64,000 nucleotides of DNA from Vibrio rotiferianus CAIM 577 = LMG 21460 (lineage in GTDB: Bacteria > Pseudomonadota > Gammaproteobacteria > Enterobacterales > Vibrionaceae), in assembly GCF_002741985.1 (NCBI RefSeq), contig NZ_APHW01000002.1:62001-126000 (forward strand). Reading direction: 5' to 3'. The notes under the pieces were generated by a model. The model was not told the origin of the DNA and ran no database searches. It saw only the letters and a list, made by a program, of their open reading frames with translations. Shown here piece by piece: positions 17,291 to 26,981 of the stretch. The translations under genes were made by a program, and so were the position numbers. Position 1 is the stretch's first letter. Each line of letters starts with the position of its first letter.

Positions 17291-18298
17291 TTAAAGAATA
17301 ATATCTCGCACTTCAGGATCTTTACGCTCTAAGTAGTGCGTAGATTTGATACGGCGGATAGTGCGACAGCGGCCGCGGATCAATAGAGTTTCTGTCGTTG
17401 CGATGTTGCCTTGGCGAGAGATGCCTTCTAGTAGGTCACCCTTAGTGATGCCTGTTGCTGAGAACACAACGTTGTCGCTGCGCGCCATGTCCTCCATTTT
17501 TAGAATGACATTGGCTTTAACACCCATTTCTTCACAGCGCTGAAGCTCTGCTGCGCCGTAGATGCGGTTTTCTTCCGTATCACCTTTTACTTCGTGGCGA
17601 GGAAGAAGGCGACCGTGCATGTCACCGTCTAGCGCGCGGATAACCGCAGCTGATACGACGCCTTCTGGCGCACCACCGATGCAGTACATTACGTCTACTT
17701 CGCTGTCTGGCATACACGTTAAGATAGAAGCGGCTACATCACCATCTGGCACTGCGAATACGCGAACACCCATTGCTTGCATCTCTGCGATCACGTCATC
17801 GTGACGAGGTTTAGCAAGAGTAATGACAACAAGAGTATCAAGAGACTTGTTCAGTGCTTTAGCAACGTTTTCTAGGTTTTCTTTGAGTGGCTTGCCAAGG
17901 TCGATAACGCCTTTTGCGCTAGGGCCTACAACTAATTTCTCCATGTACATGTCAGGCGCTTTCAAGAAGCTGCCTTTCTCGCCCGCAGCTAATACAGCAA
18001 GTGCGTTCGATTGGCCCATCGCTGTCATGCGGGTGCCTTCGATTGGGTCTACTGCGATATCCACTTCATCGCCACCACAACCAACTTGTTCTCCGATGTA
18101 GAGCATTGGTGCATCATCGATCTCACCTTCACCAATAACGATTTCACCGCTGATGTCTGTTTTATTCAGTAGGGTGCGCATTACCTCAACAGCCGCACCG
18201 TCGGCTGCATTTTTGTCGCCACGGCCTAGCCATTTGTAACCAGCTAGTGCTGCACCTTCAGTAACACGGGAAAATGCCATTGCTAAATCGCGTTTCAT
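17291..18298 (-). CDS. glpX: Fructose-1,6-bisphosphatase class II
   Basis: 335 aa from the ATG at 18298 (MKRDLAMAFSRVTEGAALAG, the conserved N-terminus); an ATG upstream would add a tail the family lacks. It has the metal-binding IGEGEIDDAPML and DPIEGTRMT motifs and the YCIGGAPEGVVSAAVIRAL segment. It hydrolyses fructose 1,6-bisphosphate in gluconeogenesis. Here it is a single gene, not in a glycerol operon as in E. coli. It is divergent from zapB across a 334-bp gap. Confidence 0.97.
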   Translation of the reverse strand: MKRDLAMAFSRVTEGAALAGYKWLGRGDKNAADGAAVEVMRTLLNKTDISGEIVIGEGEIDDAPMLYIGEQVGCGGDEVDIAVDPIEGTRMTAMGQSNALAVLAAGEKGSFLKAPDMYMEKLVVGPSAKGVIDLGKPLKENLENVAKALNKSLDTLVVITLAKPRHDDVIAEMQAMGVRVFAVPDGDVAASILTCMPDSEVDVMYCIGGAPEGVVSAAVIRALDGDMHGRLLPRHEVKGDTEENRIYGAAELQRCEEMGVKANVILKMEDMARSDNVVFSATGITKGDLLEGISRQGNIATTETLLIRGRCRTIRRIKSTHYLERKDPEVRDIIL

Positions 18299-18632
18299 GA
18301 TGTCTCCAAGTAACAGGGGAAGAAGAATTTGCGCGGCGATTCTATCACACCACAAAGTAAACGTTTGCCTTTTTGCTGAGCTTTAACTCTATCTAAGTTG
18401 AATTTGATCAATGTAGAGTGACTTTTAGCGCTCATCATGGGCAATAAAGAGGAGCAAAAATGCTTCGTAGATAAGAAAAGTCAAGGTTTAGTGAGATTGC
18501 GTTGATTTTTTAACCGAATGATGCGAAAGATCGAATATAGTAAGTGTTTCTGAACGCTACGCTGAGTAGAATGAAGCTATATTAGATGAACGATGACGAT
18601 TCATCCCAACCGAATAATCAAGGTAGGCCCAG
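18299..18632. other. Divergent intergenic region glpX/zapB
   Basis: 334 bp without a supported gene. It must hold the glpX and zapB promoters, but no convincing -35/-10 pair with proper spacing stands out. A 22-codon frame from 18438 has no ribosome-binding site and is not called. The zapB ribosome-binding site AAGG lies near 18620. Confidence 0.5.
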
Positions 18633-18875
18633 ATGTCTTTTGAAGTACTAGAAAAACTAGAAGCGAAAATTCAAACTGCAGTTGACACAATCACTCTTCT
18701 TCAAATGGAAGTTGAAGAGCTGAAAGAAGACAAAGCAAAGCTTGAAACTGAAGCGACTGAGCTTCGTTCACAACGTGAAGAACTTGAGCAAAAATCTCAG
18801 CAGGCTCAACAAGAGCACGCACAATGGCAAGAGCGCATTCGTGCACTACTTGGCAAGATGGACGAAGTGGAATAA
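18633..18875 (+). CDS. zapB: Cell division protein ZapB
   Basis: This 80-aa protein is almost entirely a coiled coil, starting [20 protein letters not shown] and rich in Glu, Gln and Leu heptads. ZapB links the FtsZ ring, through ZapA, to MatP and the chromosome terminus at midcell. Length and sequence pattern match the gammaproteobacterial family. The position next to glpX and rraA is the same as in other Vibrio and enteric genomes. Confidence 0.95.
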   Translation: MSFEVLEKLEAKIQTAVDTITLLQMEVEELKEDKAKLETEATELRSQREELEQKSQQAQQEHAQWQERIRALLGKMDEVE

Positions 18876-18895
18876 TCCACTCTGTATCCAGATTC

Positions 18896-18924
18896 AAAAA
18901 CACCCGCCATGTGCGGGTGTTTGT
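18896..18924. terminator. Bidirectional terminator zapB/rraA
   Basis: CACCCGC / GCGGGTG stem (18901-18919) with an A-run before and T-rich sequence after; serves both convergent genes. Confidence 0.9.
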
Positions 18925-18938
18925 GTATTTGAGGCTGG

Positions 18939-19463
18939 CTAACTTAACTCTTGTTCTTCGTCATCCGCATCTAGTTCAAGATCAATGTTGAGCGGCTCTG
19001 GTGAAAGAATGATGCCAGTGCTGTCTGCGTAGATGTAATCTTCTGGTAGGAAGCTGACTCCGCCAAAGTTCACTGGTACGTCAATTTCACCGATACCTTG
19101 GTTAGCTGCACCAACAGGAATAGAGGCTAGTGCTTGAATGCCTAGATTCATGTCTTCAAGCTCATCCACTTCGCGGACACACCCGTAAACGACAATCCCT
19201 TCCCACTCATTCTCTTCGGCTAGTGTTGCGATTTCTGCATCGATTAATGCTCTGCGTAGAGAGCCGCCACCATCAATCAACAATACTCGCCCGATACCAT
19301 CTTGCTCTAACGTTTCGCGGATCAGAGTGTTGTCTTCAAAACACTTAATCGTTGTCACTTGTCCTGCGAAGGATGCGCGACCACCAAAGTTACTGAACAT
19401 CGGTTCAACCACATCTACCTGATCAAGATAGATATCACAGAGTGCTGAGGTATTGTATTCCAT
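18939..19463 (-). CDS. rraA: Regulator of RNase E activity A
   Basis: The 174-aa protein starts [21 protein letters not shown] and contains [18 protein letters not shown] and [20 protein letters not shown], all signatures of RraA. RraA binds RNase E and inhibits its cleavage of RNA, changing global mRNA stability. The acidic tail ([11 protein letters not shown]) is an extension typical of Vibrio RraA. It lies downstream of menA on the same strand with a 75-bp gap. Confidence 0.96.
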   Translation of the reverse strand: MEYNTSALCDIYLDQVDVVEPMFSNFGGRASFAGQVTTIKCFEDNTLIRETLEQDGIGRVLLIDGGGSLRRALIDAEIATLAEENEWEGIVVYGCVREVDELEDMNLGIQALASIPVGAANQGIGEIDVPVNFGGVSFLPEDYIYADSTGIILSPEPLNIDLELDADDEEQELS

Positions 19464-19538
19464 AGCGTGCCTTTCTAAACAGAAACTGTTGTCTTTGAGT
19501 ATATAGAGGCATTAAGTCAATGCAATGACATTCCTTTT

Positions 19539-20456
19539 TTAACTCACGAGAGTTTGAGCTACCACAATTGTTGCAAACAAAACGTTAGTTACCAGAGAGC
19601 ATTTGACGACAACGGGCATCATCGGTGCAATTTGTGCTGGTTGCTGCGTTTGCCATACTGCTCTACCGTGCTGCGCGACTACATACACACTGACAAGAAA
19701 TGGCAGGCTGATCCAAACTGGCTTGCCTTGAATCAGTAAATAGCTTGCAAAAGCTACGAGGGCAGAGCCAAGCAAAATAAAGTGGTATTGCTTCGCTTTA
19801 CGTTGGCCAAGTCGAACCGCCATGGTGCGTTTGCCGCATTCACTGTCGTTTTCAATATCGCGCATGTTGTTGATGTTCAGTACCGCAACCGCTAGCAGGC
19901 CACAACCTAACGCTGGTAGGAAAAGTGTGGCATCCACATGACCAGTGTGAAGGAAGTACGTCCCCGAGACCCCAAGTAAACCAAAGAATAAGAATACTGA
20001 GAGATCCCCCAAGCCAACATAGCCGTATGGCTTGCTGCCCATGGTGTAAGCAATTGCCGCTAGGATGGCAAGAATACCTAACCCGATAAAAGTAAGGATA
20101 CTTTCAAAAGAGCTTAGGGCATAAAACACCAAAGTTAAGCCTGCAATAGCAGTCAGGATGATGTTGAAGATGATCGCTTTCTTCATTTGGTCTGCGGTTA
20201 CTGCACCAGACTGCATCGCGCGCTGAGGACCTAAGCGATTGTCGTTATCTGTGCCTTGCACAGCATCACCATAATCGTTCGCTAGGTTAGACAAAATTTG
20301 CAGTAGCGTGGCAGTGACAAATGCCATGATAGCGATCGTCAGAGAAAAGTGCCCCGCAGAATACGCGAGTACGCTCCCAGTAAGAATCGATACCAGTGCC
20401 AGTGGTAATGTTTTTGGACGAGCGGCTTCAAGCCAGATCTGTAAAGATTGTTTCAT
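19539..20456 (-). CDS. menA: 1,4-dihydroxy-2-naphthoate octaprenyltransferase
   Basis: This 305-aa UbiA-family integral membrane protein has about nine spans. The two Asp-rich prenyl-diphosphate sites are visible in ANDYGDAVQGTDNDNR and NINNMRDIENDSECGKRT. It joins an octaprenyl chain to DHNA, giving demethylmenaquinone for anaerobic respiration. Gene order hslU-menA-rraA is the ancestral gammaproteobacterial order. Confidence 0.96.
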   Translation of the reverse strand: MKQSLQIWLEAARPKTLPLALVSILTGSVLAYSAGHFSLTIAIMAFVTATLLQILSNLANDYGDAVQGTDNDNRLGPQRAMQSGAVTADQMKKAIIFNIILTAIAGLTLVFYALSSFESILTFIGLGILAILAAIAYTMGSKPYGYVGLGDLSVFLFFGLLGVSGTYFLHTGHVDATLFLPALGCGLLAVAVLNINNMRDIENDSECGKRTMAVRLGQRKAKQYHFILLGSALVAFASYLLIQGKPVWISLPFLVSVYVVAQHGRAVWQTQQPAQIAPMMPVVVKCSLVTNVLFATIVVAQTLVS

Positions 20457-20636
20457 GGATATTTCGTGCTAGTAACCAATGTGCCCAGTATAAGCACAAA
20501 GCGCCCGTTACGCTATTGACCTGACGCAACTCAATTAAGAGTCAAAGGGTTACGGAGAAGGAACACAGTTTCCATATTTGAGGGAATAAAATAGCGCTCT
20601 TTCTTGGAAAGAGAAGGGGACGGCGAATGTTGTTAT

Positions 20637-20671
20637 TAGATCCTTAGTCTCGCTTGAGCTCGCTAGGATGA
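20637..20671 (+). repeat. Dispersed palindromic repeat, copy C (partial pair)
   Basis: TAGATCCTTAGTCTCGCTTGA... to ...CGCTAGGATGA is a diverged copy of the 15407 unit. A fragment of the other unit (GTCATTCAGAACG) follows at 20707. It lies in the 312-bp gap 20457-20768, whose only other recognisable element is the hslU terminator. Confidence 0.7.
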
Positions 20672-20718
20672 TGAACTCTTTTGGTCTAGAGCTCGCTAAA
20701 GTAACGGTCATTCAGAAC

Positions 20719-20750
20719 GAAAAAGCCCAGAAACAAGGTTCTGGGCTTTG
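20719..20750 (-). terminator. hslVU operon terminator
   Basis: AAAGCCCAGAA / TTCTGGGCTTT stem (20722-20749), followed on the minus strand by a T-run; 19 bp past the hslU stop. Confidence 0.88.
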
Positions 20751-20768
20751 AACTCTATAGAGTGCTAG

Positions 20769-22100
20769 TTAAAGAATGAAGCGACTTAGATCTTCATCTT
20801 CAATCGTATCGCCTAGGCGGTCTTTCACGTATGCCGCGTTGATGACGAATTTCTCACCGGCTTTTTCCGTCGCATCGTAAGAAATCTCATCCATCAGACG
20901 TTCCATCACAGTGTGTAGACGGCGAGCACCAATGTTCTCAGTGGTTTCGTTTACTGTCCATGCCGCTTCCGCGATTTGCGTGATGCCATCTTCAGTGAAC
21001 TCGACGTCCACGTCTTCTGTCTTCATTAGTGCAATGTATTGCTCAGTTAGAGACGCTTTCGGTTCAGTTAGGATGCGTTTGAAATCGTTGCTAGTTAGCG
21101 CTTCAAGCTCAACACGAATAGGTAGACGACCTTGTAGCTCTGGGATTAAATCAGAAGGTTTTGCCACTTGGAATGCACCTGAAGCAACAAACAGGATATG
21201 ATCTGTTTTCACCATACCGTGCTTGGTTGATACTGTGCTACCTTCGATCAGAGGTAGTAGATCACGTTGAACACCTTCACGAGACACGTCAGGGCCAGAG
21301 CTCTCACCGCGCTTACAAATCTTATCGATTTCGTCGATAAATACGATGCCGTTGTTCTCTACGTTGAAGATCGCAGATTCTTTCAGTTCTTCTTGGTTTA
21401 CCAGTTTCGCCGCTTCTTCTTCCGCCAACGCTTTCATTGCGTCTTTGATTTTCAGCTTACGCTTTTTCTTGGTGTCACCAGCTAGGTTTTGGAACATGCC
21501 CTGCAGTTGGTTGGTCATCTCTTCCATACCTGGAGGAGCCATGATTTCCACACCCATTTGTGGCGCAGCTACGTCGATTTCGATCTCTTTATCGTCTAAC
21601 TTACCTTCACGGAGTTTTTTACGGAAAATTTGACGAGTGTTTGAGCTGTCTTCAGTTTGTTCAGCTTGACCCCAAGCATCACGAGCTGGTGGCAGTAGGG
21701 CGTCAAGAATACGCTCTTCAGCCAGCTCCTCTGCACGGAACTTAACTTTTTCCATTGCTTGCTGGTGGGTCATCTTTACGGCAACATCTGTTAGGTCGCG
21801 GATAATGGTTTCCACTTCTTTACCCACGTAGCCAACTTCGGTGAACTTGGTCGCTTCTACTTTGATAAACGGCGCGTTAGCCAGTTTTGCAAGACGACGA
21901 GCAATCTCAGTTTTACCCACACCAGTTGGACCAATCATTAGGATGTTTTTTGGTGTTACTTCTACACGCAAGCTTTCTTCAAGTTGCATGCGACGCCAGC
22001 GGTTACGCAGTGCAATCGCAACCGAACGTTTTGCTTTGTCTTGACCAATGATGTGGCGGTTCAGTTCATGAACGATTTCGCGAGGAGTCATTTCAGACAT
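20769..22100 (-). CDS. hslU: HslU, ATPase subunit of the HslUV protease
   Basis: 443 aa. AAA+ ATPase with Walker A GPTGVGKT (57-64), Walker [11 protein letters not shown] and the ClpX-like C-terminal domain ending in the conserved LSRFIL tail that docks into HslV. It unfolds substrates for HslV under heat shock. Starts 29 bp after hslV in the same operon. Length is normal for the family. Confidence 0.98.
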   Translation of the reverse strand: MSEMTPREIVHELNRHIIGQDKAKRSVAIALRNRWRRMQLEESLRVEVTPKNILMIGPTGVGKTEIARRLAKLANAPFIKVEATKFTEVGYVGKEVETIIRDLTDVAVKMTHQQAMEKVKFRAEELAEERILDALLPPARDAWGQAEQTEDSSNTRQIFRKKLREGKLDDKEIEIDVAAPQMGVEIMAPPGMEEMTNQLQGMFQNLAGDTKKKRKLKIKDAMKALAEEEAAKLVNQEELKESAIFNVENNGIVFIDEIDKICKRGESSGPDVSREGVQRDLLPLIEGSTVSTKHGMVKTDHILFVASGAFQVAKPSDLIPELQGRLPIRVELEALTSNDFKRILTEPKASLTEQYIALMKTEDVDVEFTEDGITQIAEAAWTVNETTENIGARRLHTVMERLMDEISYDATEKAGEKFVINAAYVKDRLGDTIEDEDLSRFIL

Positions 22101-22129
22101 ATTCTTTCCTTACTTCGTTACGATTACGC

Positions 22130-22681
22130 TTAAGCCGTAGGCTTAGGAAGTTCTGCTGTAGATTCTAGTTCTTCTACAGTGTGATGATGGTTGGTGAATA
22201 CACAGATGTCGCCTGCAATGTTCAATGCTTTTTCTGCGATTTCGCGAGCATCTAGGTCTGTGTTTTCTAATAGTGCAGTGGCTGCCGCTTGTGCGTATGC
22301 ACCACCTGAGCCAATCGCGATCAAGTCATTTTCTGGCTGAACCACATCACCATTACCTGTGATGATCAGTGAAGCGGTTTCATCGGCTACAGCCAGCAGC
22401 GCTTCTAGTTTTCGAAGAGCTCGGTCGCTACGCCAATCTTTAGCTAGTTCAACGGCTGCTTTAGTTAGGTGGCCTTGATGCATTTGCAACTTACTTTCAA
22501 AACGCTCGAATAGAGTGAAAGCATCGGCAGTACCACCGGCAAAACCTGCAAGTACTTGATTGTTGTACAGGCGACGGACTTTACGTGCATTGCCTTTCAT
22601 TACCGTATTGCCTAATGATACTTGGCCATCACCCGCGATGACGACTTTGTTGTTTCGACGTACAGATACAATAGTAGTCAC
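22130..22681 (-). CDS. hslV: HslV, protease subunit of HslUV
   Basis: 183 aa from a GTG start ([20 protein letters not shown]). After Met removal the N-terminal Thr is the catalytic nucleophile of this proteasome-type peptidase. The later [17 protein letters not shown] stretch is a second family hallmark. It forms hexameric double rings capped by HslU. A sigma-32-like promoter lies just upstream. Confidence 0.98.
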   Translation of the reverse strand: MTTIVSVRRNNKVVIAGDGQVSLGNTVMKGNARKVRRLYNNQVLAGFAGGTADAFTLFERFESKLQMHQGHLTKAAVELAKDWRSDRALRKLEALLAVADETASLIITGNGDVVQPENDLIAIGSGGAYAQAAATALLENTDLDAREIAEKALNIAGDICVFTNHHHTVEELESTAELPKPTA

Positions 22682-22720
22682 AGTCGACCTCTTAATTATT
22701 TCTCTTTGGATTTAATCATT

Positions 22721-22751
22721 ATATGGGGGGGGAAGGGATTCGGGATTCAAG
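22721..22751 (-). promoter_or_regulatory. Sigma-32 (heat-shock) promoter of hslVU
   Basis: Read on the minus strand, CTTGAA (22746-22751) and CCCCATAT (22721-22728) match the sigma-32 -35 and -10 consensus (CTTGAAA, CCCCATNT). The spacer is 17 bp after CTTGAA, at the long end of the known range. The -10 element is the end of a run of eight C. The hslV start is 40 bp further on, consistent with known heat-shock control of hslVU. Confidence 0.75.
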
Positions 22752-22786
22752 GGGAAGTCGTTTTTCCTTTGTAGACATTATGATTT

Positions 22787-22823
22787 GTCGTTTTGAACGA
22801 GGAAGAGAGCGAGTAGGGACCTC
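22787..22823 (+). repeat. Decayed dispersed repeat copy
   Basis: GTCGTTTTGAACGAGGAAGA... resembles the 15478 unit (GTC-TT-TGAAC...GAGGAA) but is diverged. It lies between ftsN and the hslV promoter. Confidence 0.4.
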
Positions 22824-22830
22824 GGTAAAA

Positions 22831-22863
22831 GAAAAGACCAACTGATCTCTCAGTTGGTCTTTA
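22831..22863 (-). terminator. ftsN terminator
   Basis: AAAGACCAACTGA / TCAGTTGGTCTTT perfect 13-bp stem with a TCTC loop, followed by a T-rich stretch on the minus strand. Confidence 0.9.
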
Positions 22864-22883
22864 GATTTAATGTTTAGTCAGAC

Positions 22884-23431
22884 TTATAAAGTTTCTTTCC
22901 AAATTGCGCAGGGCTCGATCTTCGCTCGTTGCAACTTGTGGCGATCCTTTTCAGCATCACGTTTGAATTTGTACGGTCCTAGTACGACACGGTACCAAGA
23001 GCTGCCTTCTTTCTTGCGTATTTGGCTAGAGATTCCTTGGAAAGCGATCGCTAGCTTGCGGTCTTCCGCTTGAGCCTGAGTCTTATACGCCCCGCATTGC
23101 ATTATGTAAGGGATCTTTGAGACTTCAATTTCTTTCGCGACAACTTCGACTTCACGGCTAGGTAAAGACTCGACATATTCCCACTTTTCCTCAGGAGGAG
23201 GTGGAAGTTCTTTCTTTGGTTTCGGCTTGCTTGTCTTCACCGGCTCTTGTTTCGCTACTGGCTTTTCTGGCTCAGGATCGGTACTGAGTAGGTATAAGCC
23301 ATAGCCAAAGCCCCCCCCACAAGCAAGACAGCTAGTAGGCCACTACGCCAAGGTTTTTTTCGTGATGGTTGTTTCTTGGTTGATTTTTTCGGCGTGCCAC
23401 GACCACGTCGTACATAATCTCTATTTGCCAC
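22884..23431 (-). CDS. ftsN: Cell division protein FtsN, frameshifted in this sequence
   Basis: From the GTG at 23431 the frame reads VANRDYVRRGRG, a Lys-rich cytoplasmic tail and the start of the membrane span (PWRSGLLAVLLVGG). At a run of eight C (23311-23318) it then leaves frame and stops 18 codons later. Adding one base restores the span, a Pro/Glu/Lys-rich linker and the C-terminal SPOR domain (YIMQCGAYKTQAQAEDRKL ... WYRVVLGPYK), giving 182 aa and a length divisible by three. FtsN binds denuded peptidoglycan and activates septal synthesis. It is normally essential, so a sequence error or a slippage variant is more likely than a true null. Position between cytR and hslV is conserved. 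Confidence 0.85.
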
Positions 23432-23567
23432 GGTAACTTCAGGTCATCAAGGATTCTGACAGTATGGTAATCCAGAACGAGGAGAGAAAACACCCTGACA
23501 ATGTAATCTTGTTAGCTACGTGCAGGAAACTGGCCACTTTAGCGATGCTAGAGTGGCTAGTTAGTTA

Positions 23568-24575
23568 TCAGCGTAATGGTGGTGGAGCAGCACTACCTCG
23601 AACAACAAGCTTGGTCTCAAGTAAGCGAGAGCCGGAGTGTACATCATGACCTTTTAACAGCTCTAGCATCATTAGCATGGCTTGGCGGCCGATCTCATAA
23701 CGAGGTTGAGAGATGGTAGTTAACGGTGGATCGCAGTACTGAGCAAATTGGATATCGTCAAACCCAACAATTGAGATGTCTTGTGGAACTCTCAATCCTA
23801 GGCGTTTTGCTTCTTGGATCGCACCAATAGCCATGGTGTCACAATGACAGAATATAGCGGTAGGTGGCTCTGGTAGTTCGAGTAATTTACGGATTGCTTG
23901 TGCACCGCCTTCAAAGGTGAAGTCAGTAACGATACTGTATTGTGCTTCTTTAGTAATGCCCGCACGACGTAACGCCTGTTGGTAACCCTGCTGACGGAAT
24001 TGGCATAGTGCAGCACTCTCTGGACCAGAGATTTGAGCGATACGCTTATGGCCTAATTGAGTTAGGTAGTTCACAGCTTCAAAAGCAGAGGTTAGGTTAT
24101 CAATGTGTACGGTTGGCAGTTCTAGCTCAGGAGCAAACTCACAAGCCATCACCATAGGCGGTAAGTTTTTCTGTTCTGGCTTGCTGACATCGAATGGTAA
24201 ATCGGTGCCTAGCAGTAGCATGCCATCAGCTTGTTTGGTAAAGACGAGGTTTACAAATGAGCTTTCTCGTTTTTTCTGTTGACCACTGTCGCCCAGTAGG
24301 ACTAGGTAGCCATGTTCCATTGCTGCATCTTCGATACCACGAATGATTTCAGAAAAGTACGGATCGCAGATGTCGGGAACTATAGTGACAATGGTTTTTG
24401 ATTCATTTCTACGTAAGTTGCGTGCTAATGAATTCGGTGAGTAGCCAGCTTCAAGCACAGCATCTTCTACTCTTTTTCGTGTCGATGATGATACTTTTTC
24501 CGGATTCATCAGAGCTCGCGACACGGTTGCGGTAGAGACTCCAGCAAGCTGGGCAACATCCTTCATTGTCGCCAT
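23568..24575 (-). CDS. cytR: LacI-family repressor CytR
   Basis: 335 aa. The helix-turn-helix is MKDVAQLAGVSTATVSRAL (4-22), with the LacI hinge ARNLRR, then a periplasmic-binding-protein-like effector domain. CytR represses nucleoside uptake and catabolism genes together with CRP and responds to cytidine. In Vibrio it also affects competence and chitin-surface behaviour. Identity rests on full-length pattern and on its conserved place between priA and ftsN. A perfect CRP site lies 155 bp upstream. Confidence 0.95.
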   Translation of the reverse strand: MATMKDVAQLAGVSTATVSRALMNPEKVSSSTRKRVEDAVLEAGYSPNSLARNLRRNESKTIVTIVPDICDPYFSEIIRGIEDAAMEHGYLVLLGDSGQQKKRESSFVNLVFTKQADGMLLLGTDLPFDVSKPEQKNLPPMVMACEFAPELELPTVHIDNLTSAFEAVNYLTQLGHKRIAQISGPESAALCQFRQQGYQQALRRAGITKEAQYSIVTDFTFEGGAQAIRKLLELPEPPTAIFCHCDTMAIGAIQEAKRLGLRVPQDISIVGFDDIQFAQYCDPPLTTISQPRYEIGRQAMLMMLELLKGHDVHSGSRLLETKLVVRGSAAPPPLR

Positions 24576-24729
24576 AGTTTATACCCTCTCAATTGATTGC
24601 CAGATGACGTTTGTCATTGTTCTAATATCAGCCTATGTGATTGATCCACTTTAGACTTTGCTAATTTGGATAGTCTATTCATTTCTAAAGTGAAAGTTAC
24701 GGCCTGATTAACAAAAATTGCAATGCGAT

Positions 24730-24745
24730 TGTGATTTTCATCACA
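24730..24745. promoter_or_regulatory. CRP (cAMP receptor protein) binding site upstream of cytR
   Basis: TGTGATTTTCATCACA matches TGTGA-N6-TCACA exactly. It lies in the 204-bp gap between the cytR start and the priA stop. cytR is CRP-dependent in E. coli, so activation here is expected. It could also overlap a distal CytR operator; TTGCAAT-like half-sites lie next to it. Confidence 0.85.
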
Positions 24746-24779
24746 TAAGACGGTAATTCATTACATAGTTAAACGTTTG

Positions 24780-26981
24780 CTAGCTGAGATCTTGTGGTTC
24801 TATGTCTAAATTCCAGCGCACTTTCTTGGCATTTGGCAACAACTCAATAGCAGGTTTCGCACTGGTTAATAACTTTTGCATCAATGAGCGATGCTGGGTT
24901 TGTAGTAATAATTGCCATCGATACTTACCCGCACGTTTTGCTAACGGTGATGGCGTCGGCCCCAATACCATGCAGGAATCATCGAATAGTGGGTGTGATT
25001 CAAGGGTAAAACGCACTTGGCGTAAAAAGTCTTCAACCACTTCGCTTTGGTTCGCTTCTGCTTTAAATAAGGTCAAGAAGCTATATGGTGGCAGTTGGGC
25101 GAGTTTACGCTCTTCCAATGCGGTCATGGCAAAGTGTCGGTAGTCTTTTTGCAGCAGCGCCTGTAGCAAACTATGTTCTGGATGGTGGGTTTGCAGTATC
25201 ACTTCTCCCGGCTTACTTGCTCGACCAGCGCGCCCGGCGACCTGAATGAATAACTGTGCTAAACGCTCTGATGCTCGGAAGTCACTACTATATAAAGAGC
25301 CATCCACATCTAGCAGCGCAACAAGTGTCACGTTAGGGAAGTGGTGGCCTTTTGCTAGCATTTGAGTGCCGATTAAAATTTGGTATTCGCCTTTACGAAT
25401 CGACTCGAGCGCATCCTCTAGGCTGCCTTTGCGGCGAGTGCTATCTCTATCAATACGAATGGCTTTGTATTCGGGAAATAGATCTGTCAATTGTAACTCG
25501 AGCTGTTCCGTGCCTACGCCCACAGTCACTAACTGTGTCGAGCCACACCCTTGGCATTGATGAATCACAGGTTGCTGTGAGCCGCAGTGATGACAGCGAA
25601 TCTCATTGCTGTATTGATGGAAGGTGTAGTAAGCATCACAACGTTTACATTCCGCAATCCAGCCACATTCATGGCACATCAATGCTGGTGAAAAGCCTCG
25701 GCGGTTTAAGAACAACATGACTTGATTGCCTGCTTTTAGGTGTTTGCGCATTTCTGCAATCAAAGGCGCGGATAATCCACTATCTAAATAGAGGCCTTTT
25801 ACATCGAGTACTTTATTCGTCGTTGGTACAGCAGAGCCAGCACGTTGAGTCAGAGTTAAATGATGATACTTACCAGTGAGTGCATTATGCAGTGTTTCTA
25901 ATGCAGGCGTTGCTGAACCAAGCACAATAGGCACTTGCTCTTTATGTGCGCGCATAACCGCAACATCACGCGCGTGATAGCGCAGGCTATCTTGCTGTTT
26001 ATAAGACGAGTCGTGCTCTTCATCGACGATAATAATGCCGAGATTGGCGAAAGGCGTTAGCAGGGCAGAGCGGGTACCAATAATGATGCCGGCGGCTTTG
26101 TCCCGTGCAGAAAGCCAAGCATTCAGCCGCTCGGTATCATTTAGCCCAGAATGGATCACATCAACGGGAACATTAAAGCGATGTTTAAAGCGGTTGATAG
26201 TTTGTGGTGTTAAACCTATCTCTGGCACCAAAACTAATGCTTGTTTACCTTGCTCAAGCACTGGCTTAATGAGGTTCAAGTAGACTTCGGTTTTACCTGA
26301 GCCGGTTACGCCCTCTAATAAATAGCAGGCAAAACCGGTTTGACTGTTTACGCTTGCAATAGCCAGCGCCTGTTCATGGTTGAGTTTTGGCTTCTCAACG
26401 TCGCACTCGACTTGTTGGCCCCACTTAGTGATTTTTGGCTTCTTCTCTATGCGTTCGACCCAGCCTTTCTCTTCTAAAGATTTAAGTACGCTAGACCCAA
26501 TTTCATGATCAATAAACTCTTGATGCGGAACTGAGCCATTAACTAACATCTGCAAAGCACGCTGTTGTTTGACTGCGCGCCCTAAACCTTGCATCAGCTT
26601 ATCTTTACCCGATGTAGTGATCTTCCACTCTTGCAGCGTAGCAAAGTCTGCAGGTTTACCTTTACGCAGTGCAGTGGGCATCGCGTTGTGTAATGTATCT
26701 CCGAGAGGGTATTGGTAAAACTGACTACACCAAGTAAGTAAGGAGTATAGTTTCTCTGGCCATAGAGGTTGGGCGTCTAAAACTGCTTTGATTGGTTTCA
26801 GTTGCTCTTTAGGAAAATCAGAATGGTTCACCATCGCAGTGACTATGCCGACAAGGGTCTGACGGCCGAAAGGAACAGACACCCTTCCTCCAATGAGCGG
26901 AAAGAGATGCCCGGGAATGATGTAATCAAACTGTTTGTCGAGTGGTACCGGTAGTGCCACTCTAGCGATGGATGGGCGCAT
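24780..26981 (-). CDS. priA: Primosomal protein N' (replication restart helicase)
   Basis: 733 aa. Order: N-terminal 3'-DNA-binding domain (RVALPVPLDKQFDYIIP), helicase lobe with Walker A EGVTGSGKTEVY and Walker B VDEEHDSSYK, the zinc module with paired Cys (CHECGWIAECKRC ... CHHCGS ... CQGCGS), then the second lobe with QVAGRAGR. PriA recognises stalled or repaired forks and reloads DnaB. Full length, with all eight zinc-ligand cysteines present. Divergent from rpmE. Confidence 0.98.
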   Translation of the reverse strand: MRPSIARVALPVPLDKQFDYIIPGHLFPLIGGRVSVPFGRQTLVGIVTAMVNHSDFPKEQLKPIKAVLDAQPLWPEKLYSLLTWCSQFYQYPLGDTLHNAMPTALRKGKPADFATLQEWKITTSGKDKLMQGLGRAVKQQRALQMLVNGSVPHQEFIDHEIGSSVLKSLEEKGWVERIEKKPKITKWGQQVECDVEKPKLNHEQALAIASVNSQTGFACYLLEGVTGSGKTEVYLNLIKPVLEQGKQALVLVPEIGLTPQTINRFKHRFNVPVDVIHSGLNDTERLNAWLSARDKAAGIIIGTRSALLTPFANLGIIIVDEEHDSSYKQQDSLRYHARDVAVMRAHKEQVPIVLGSATPALETLHNALTGKYHHLTLTQRAGSAVPTTNKVLDVKGLYLDSGLSAPLIAEMRKHLKAGNQVMLFLNRRGFSPALMCHECGWIAECKRCDAYYTFHQYSNEIRCHHCGSQQPVIHQCQGCGSTQLVTVGVGTEQLELQLTDLFPEYKAIRIDRDSTRRKGSLEDALESIRKGEYQILIGTQMLAKGHHFPNVTLVALLDVDGSLYSSDFRASERLAQLFIQVAGRAGRASKPGEVILQTHHPEHSLLQALLQKDYRHFAMTALEERKLAQLPPYSFLTLFKAEANQSEVVEDFLRQVRFTLESHPLFDDSCMVLGPTPSPLAKRAGKYRWQLLLQTQHRSLMQKLLTSAKPAIELLPNAKKVRWNLDIEPQDLS

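Noticed and set aside
18438..18506. 22-codon open frame before zapB
   Set aside because: No ribosome-binding site, composition not coding-like.
24636..24651. Second CRP-like site (TGTGATTGATCCACTT)
   Set aside because: The right half does not match TCACA at any allowed spacing.
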